64,000 nt of DNA from the NCBI GenBank assembly GCA_002839855.1, contig PGYV01000008.1, forward strand, positions 1-64,000, in the 5' to 3' direction. Position 1 is the first letter of the stretch, and each line of letters opens with the position of its first letter. The notes beneath the pieces were generated by a model, which saw only the letters and a program-made list of their open reading frames with translations, ran no database searches and had not been told where the DNA came from. A program made the position numbers and the translations under genes. This document shows positions 60,943 to 64,000 of the stretch, piece after piece. Source of the DNA: Candidatus Goldiibacteriota bacterium HGW-Goldbacteria-1 (lineage in GTDB: Bacteria > Oederibacteriota > PGYV01).

Positions 60943-62862
60943 ATGGGCATGATAACGGTAAATTATAAAGGCAAAGAGTACCAGGCAGAACAGGGCAAAA
61001 GGGCCATAGAAATATTAAAAGAAGCAGAAACAGAGACGTCCGCTTTTCTTGTGGCTTCAATAAACGGAAAATTTATTGACCTTGGCACGCCGTTAAATGA
61101 AGGCGGTGAATTAAAGGCATTTACTTTTGAAGACGCGGAAGGAAAACAGGCATTCTGGCACAGCACTTCCCATATCATGGCGGCGGCTGTTAAAAGGCTT
61201 TATCCCGATACAAAGGTGACAATAGGGCCTTCCATAGACGAAGGGTTCTATTATGATTTTGACAGGGAAAAGAATTTTGGCGATGATGATCTTGTGAAAA
61301 TTGAAGAAGAGATGATGAAAGTAATAAAAGAAAACGCGGGATTTTCAAGGCAGGAAATATCAAAGAAAGACGCCATAAAGATGTTTTCTGACATGGGCGA
61401 AACCTATAAAATAGAAATCATGGAAGGTATTAATGACGACACGGTAAGCACCTATACCACGGCAGGGTTTACAGACCTTTGCCGCGGGCCTCATATAGGC
61501 CTTGCAAAAAAGATAAAAGCGGTAAAACTTTTAAAACTGGCAGGCGCTTACTGGCGCGGCGATGAAAAGAACAAGATGCTTCAGAGGATATACGGCATTT
61601 CATTCCCGTCAAAAGAGATGCTGGAACAGTACCTGCACACGGTTGAAGAAGCAAAACAGCGCGACCACAGAAAGCTTGGAAAAGAACTTGATTTATTCTC
61701 AACTCATGAAGAGTTTGGGCCCGGCTTAATTTACTGGCACCCTAAGGGCGGCGTTATAAGAAAAGAAATGGAAGATTTCTGGCGCAACGAACACATAAAA
61801 AACGGCTATGACCTTATATTCTCCCCGCATATAGCAAAGATTGATTTGTGGAATACTTCGGGGCATACCGGGTTCTACCGCGACAGCATGTTTGACACAA
61901 TGAACATTGACAAAATGGAATACCAGCTTAAACCCATGAACTGCCCTTTTCATATCCTGATGTACAACAACGGAAAGAAAAGTTACCGTGACCTTCCTTT
62001 AAGGTGGGCGGAACTTGGAACTGTTTACAGGTATGAAAAGTCGGGCGTATTGCACGGGCTTATGAGGGTCCGCGGCTTTACACAGGACGACGCGCATATT
62101 TTCTGCAGGGAAGACCAGCTGGAATCAGAAATCATAGAAGCGCTGAATTTTGTAATGTTTATTTTAAGGACATTCGGCTTCTCTGAATTTGAAGTGTATT
62201 TAAGCACCATGCCTGCTGACCATATAGGCGATGATTCAGTGTGGGTAAAGGCGCAGGACGCTTTAAAGTCCGCGCTTTCAATTGCAGGGCTTAAGTACGG
62301 CACAGATGAAGGCGGCGGCGCTTTTTACGGGCCAAAGATAGACATTAAAATAAAAGACGCGCTTAACAGAACGTGGCAGTGTTCCACAATTCAGGTGGAC
62401 TTTAACCTGCCGGAACGTTTCAACATCAATTACACAGGCAAGGACGGCAAGGAACACAGGGCGATTATGATACACAGGGCGCTTATGGGTTCGCTGGAAC
62501 GTTTTTTTGGCGTGTTAATAGAGCATTACAAAGGCGCGTTCCCTGTATGGCTTGCGCCAAAACAGGTAATGATTTTAACCATTACAGAGCGCTGCGATGA
62601 TTACGCGAAAGAACTGGCAGCAGAGCTGAAGAAAAACAATATCAGGGTTGGCCTTGACCTGGACAGCGAAAAAATAGGAGCCAAGATTAGAAAAGCCACA
62701 ATGGACAAAGTGCCGTACATGTTAATCCTTGGCGACAAAGAAGTGGAAAGCAGGACCGTATCGGTAAGAAAAAGAACGGGCGAAGAAGAAAAAGGCGTGG
62801 ACTTTATAAAGTTCATTGAAATGGTCACGGCTAAGATTAAGAATAAAGAACTTGGAATTTAA
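60943..62862 (+). CDS. thrS: Threonyl-tRNA synthetase
   Basis: The 639-residue class II synthetase has an N-terminal TGS domain (ITVNYKGKEYQAEQGKRAIEIL), an editing domain (HSTSHIMAAAVKRLYPDTKVTIGP; CRGPHIG) and a catalytic core with MNCPFHILMY (zinc Cys), RVRGFTQDDAHIFC and HRALMGSLERFFGVLIEHYKGAFPVWLAPKQV. The C-terminal anticodon-binding domain follows. AAAGGAG lies upstream. A highly Thr-rich proteome segment (TETx proteins) shares the window with it, but that is likely chance. Confidence 0.98.
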   Translation: MGMITVNYKGKEYQAEQGKRAIEILKEAETETSAFLVASINGKFIDLGTPLNEGGELKAFTFEDAEGKQAFWHSTSHIMAAAVKRLYPDTKVTIGPSIDEGFYYDFDREKNFGDDDLVKIEEEMMKVIKENAGFSRQEISKKDAIKMFSDMGETYKIEIMEGINDDTVSTYTTAGFTDLCRGPHIGLAKKIKAVKLLKLAGAYWRGDEKNKMLQRIYGISFPSKEMLEQYLHTVEEAKQRDHRKLGKELDLFSTHEEFGPGLIYWHPKGGVIRKEMEDFWRNEHIKNGYDLIFSPHIAKIDLWNTSGHTGFYRDSMFDTMNIDKMEYQLKPMNCPFHILMYNNGKKSYRDLPLRWAELGTVYRYEKSGVLHGLMRVRGFTQDDAHIFCREDQLESEIIEALNFVMFILRTFGFSEFEVYLSTMPADHIGDDSVWVKAQDALKSALSIAGLKYGTDEGGGAFYGPKIDIKIKDALNRTWQCSTIQVDFNLPERFNINYTGKDGKEHRAIMIHRALMGSLERFFGVLIEHYKGAFPVWLAPKQVMILTITERCDDYAKELAAELKKNNIRVGLDLDSEKIGAKIRKATMDKVPYMLILGDKEVESRTVSVRKRTGEEEKGVDFIKFIEMVTAKIKNKELGI

Positions 62863-62884
62863 TTAACCTGTAAAAGGATTAAAG

Positions 62885-64000
62885 TTGAAAAAAAAGACGG
62901 TATTTTCCTGCGCAAGCTGCGGGTATCAGTCGGCGAAATGGCTTGGAAAGTGCCCTTCCTGCAATGAGTTTAACACGTTTCAGGAAGAAACAGAATTTAA
63001 GGGCAAAGCCGGCGCAGATTACAGAAAGTTTGAAAGTGCGTCTGCGGCAAGCCCGCTTAAGGATATTAAAGCCGGCGAAGAAGAACGCATAACCACCGGC
63101 ATAGAAGAAGCAGACAGGGTGTTCGGCGGCGGTATTGTAAAGGGTTCGCTTGTATTGATGGGCGGTGAACCCGGCGTGGGCAAGTCCACAATCGCGCTGG
63201 ATATTGCGGACAGGATAGCCGCGCGTTACGGCAATGTGCTGTATGTGTCGGGAGAAGAATCCCTAAGGCAGATTAAGATGAGGGCTGACAGGACGGGAAT
63301 TAAATCGGAATCGCTGAAGGTAATGTCAGAGACTTCGGTTGAAAAAATATCCGATATCATTGAAAAAGACAAACCCGCCCTTGTGGTGGTGGATTCAATA
63401 CAGACTGTATATAAGGAAGAGATTGAAGGCGCGGCAGGAAGCGTTAATCAGTTAAGGGAAAGCTGCGCCCAGCTTTTGTATGCCGCAAAAAAGACAAACG
63501 TGCCGGTGATAATAATAGGGCATGTGACAAAAGAAGGCACAATAGCCGGGCCTAAGATGCTTGAACACATGGTGGACGCGGTGTTATACCTTGAAGCGGA
63601 AAAGTATTACCAGTTTAAGGTGTTAAGGGCGGTAAAAAACAGGTTTGGCTCCACCAATGAAATAGGGATATTTGACATGCAGGCATCTGGCATTAAAGAG
63701 GTAAAAAGCCCGTCAAAATTACTGCTGGATGAAATGAAAGAAACAAAGACAGGCAGCGGAATAGTAACCGTAATGGAAGGCACGCGCGCCCTTCTGCTGG
63801 AAATTCAGGCGTTAACCGTGCGCAGAAGCTACGGCAATCCGCAGAGGACGGTTACGGGAATTGATTACAACAGGTTTCTTCTTATAGTGGCGATTCTTGA
63901 AAAGAACCTTGATTTAAAACTTGATAACTGCGATATATTTTTAAACGTGGCCGGCGGCATAAAGATAGTTGAAACAGCGGCAGATTTAGGCGCCGCCGCC
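62885..64000 (+). CDS. radA: DNA repair protein RadA/Sms (3' end outside window)
   Basis: The frame opens at TTG 62885, after AAAGGA, and stays open for 372 codons to the window edge. The N-terminal C4 zinc finger (CASCGYQSAKWLGKCPSC), Walker A (GGEPGVGKST, about residue 95), LVVVDSIQTVY, and the RadA-specific KNRFGSTNE are present, followed by the start of the Lon-like domain (LLEIQALTV, VAGGIKI). RadA promotes branch migration in recombinational repair. It follows thrS by 22 bases. Confidence 0.96.
   Translation, partial: MKKKTVFSCASCGYQSAKWLGKCPSCNEFNTFQEETEFKGKAGADYRKFESASAASPLKDIKAGEEERITTGIEEADRVFGGGIVKGSLVLMGGEPGVGKSTIALDIADRIAARYGNVLYVSGEESLRQIKMRADRTGIKSESLKVMSETSVEKISDIIEKDKPALVVVDSIQTVYKEEIEGAAGSVNQLRESCAQLLYAAKKTNVPVIIIGHVTKEGTIAGPKMLEHMVDAVLYLEAEKYYQFKVLRAVKNRFGSTNEIGIFDMQASGIKEVKSPSKLLLDEMKETKTGSGIVTVMEGTRALLLEIQALTVRRSYGNPQRTVTGIDYNRFLLIVAILEKNLDLKLDNCDIFLNVAGGIKIVETAADLGAAA

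Noticed and set aside
1-64000. tRNA, rRNA, prophage, integrase or transposase genes
   Set aside because: I scanned the gaps between genes and the protein set and saw none; the gaps are short and explained by repeats, promoters or terminators.

Overview
The window is 64 kb of a bacterial chromosome of moderate G+C content, read almost entirely on the plus strand. Many genes overlap by 1-20 bases (ATGA and TAATG junctions), most starts have AGGAG-like ribosome binding sites, and TTG and GTG starts are common. Signal peptides, a lipobox, several beta-barrel-like proteins and a LolA-like protein point to a two-membrane (Gram-negative type) envelope. Yet purS/purQ/separate small purL, the Fe-S type PurF, ispH next to an S1 protein, and Rex are arrangements familiar from Firmicutes and deep-branching lineages. 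Very Thr-rich secreted proteins with TET/TPT linkers and FlgD-like or FN3 domains suggest a little-studied candidate phylum (Goldbacteria-like is my guess; it is not proven by anything here).

Layout. 0-3.4 kb: 3' part of a huge TETx-repeat surface protein. 3.4-6.3 kb: a degenerate HD-GYP protein and parA-parB. 6.35-18.2 kb: a minus-strand membrane protein, then recX-alaS-ruvX-mltG-(barrel)-rnr-(PorV-like/TPR)-(RsbW kinase/SpoIIE phosphatase fusion). 18.2-27 kb: hisDCBHAF, a heptamer repeat array, a secreted GH5 mannanase-like enzyme, then hisI-trpE-trpG. 27-30.2 kb: a PATTP-repeat FN3 protein, a zinc-ribbon/TPR protein, a convergent cvpA. 30.2-32.9 kb: a radical-SAM/DUF4130 DNA-repair-like pair plus a ribbon-helix-helix regulator behind a triple GTATAC promoter. 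32.9-37.7 kb: purSQLF. 37.7-52 kb: an accessory surface region, strongly AT-rich in its first 7 kb, with a barrel protein, a lipoprotein carrying a lytic-transglycosylase-like domain, an unknown secreted protein and a 2975-residue multi-domain protein with two CBM3-like modules, followed by a LolA-like protein. 52-60.8 kb: aromatic amino acid genes (aminotransferase, aroF, tyrA, aroA), plsC, ispH, an S1 protein and rex. 60.9-64 kb: thrS and the start of radA.

How it fits together. Most of the window is housekeeping biosynthesis and translation, in tight operons. The unusual material is of four kinds: (1) Thr-rich stalk and linker proteins and the modular carbohydrate-binding surface locus; (2) regulatory oddities (three GTATAC palindromes exactly 11 bp apart on a promoter of an operon that ends in a ribbon-helix-helix gene; two 19-bp Rex-box-like palindromes before the gene run that ends with rex); (3) signalling proteins with odd architecture (HD-GYP with a broken HD dyad; one polypeptide carrying an RsbW-type kinase, sensor, PP2C phosphatase and HTH-like tail); (4) intergenic repeats: heptamer and octamer tandem arrays and two families of dispersed palindromes. 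No tRNA, rRNA, CRISPR array, transposase or prophage gene was seen.
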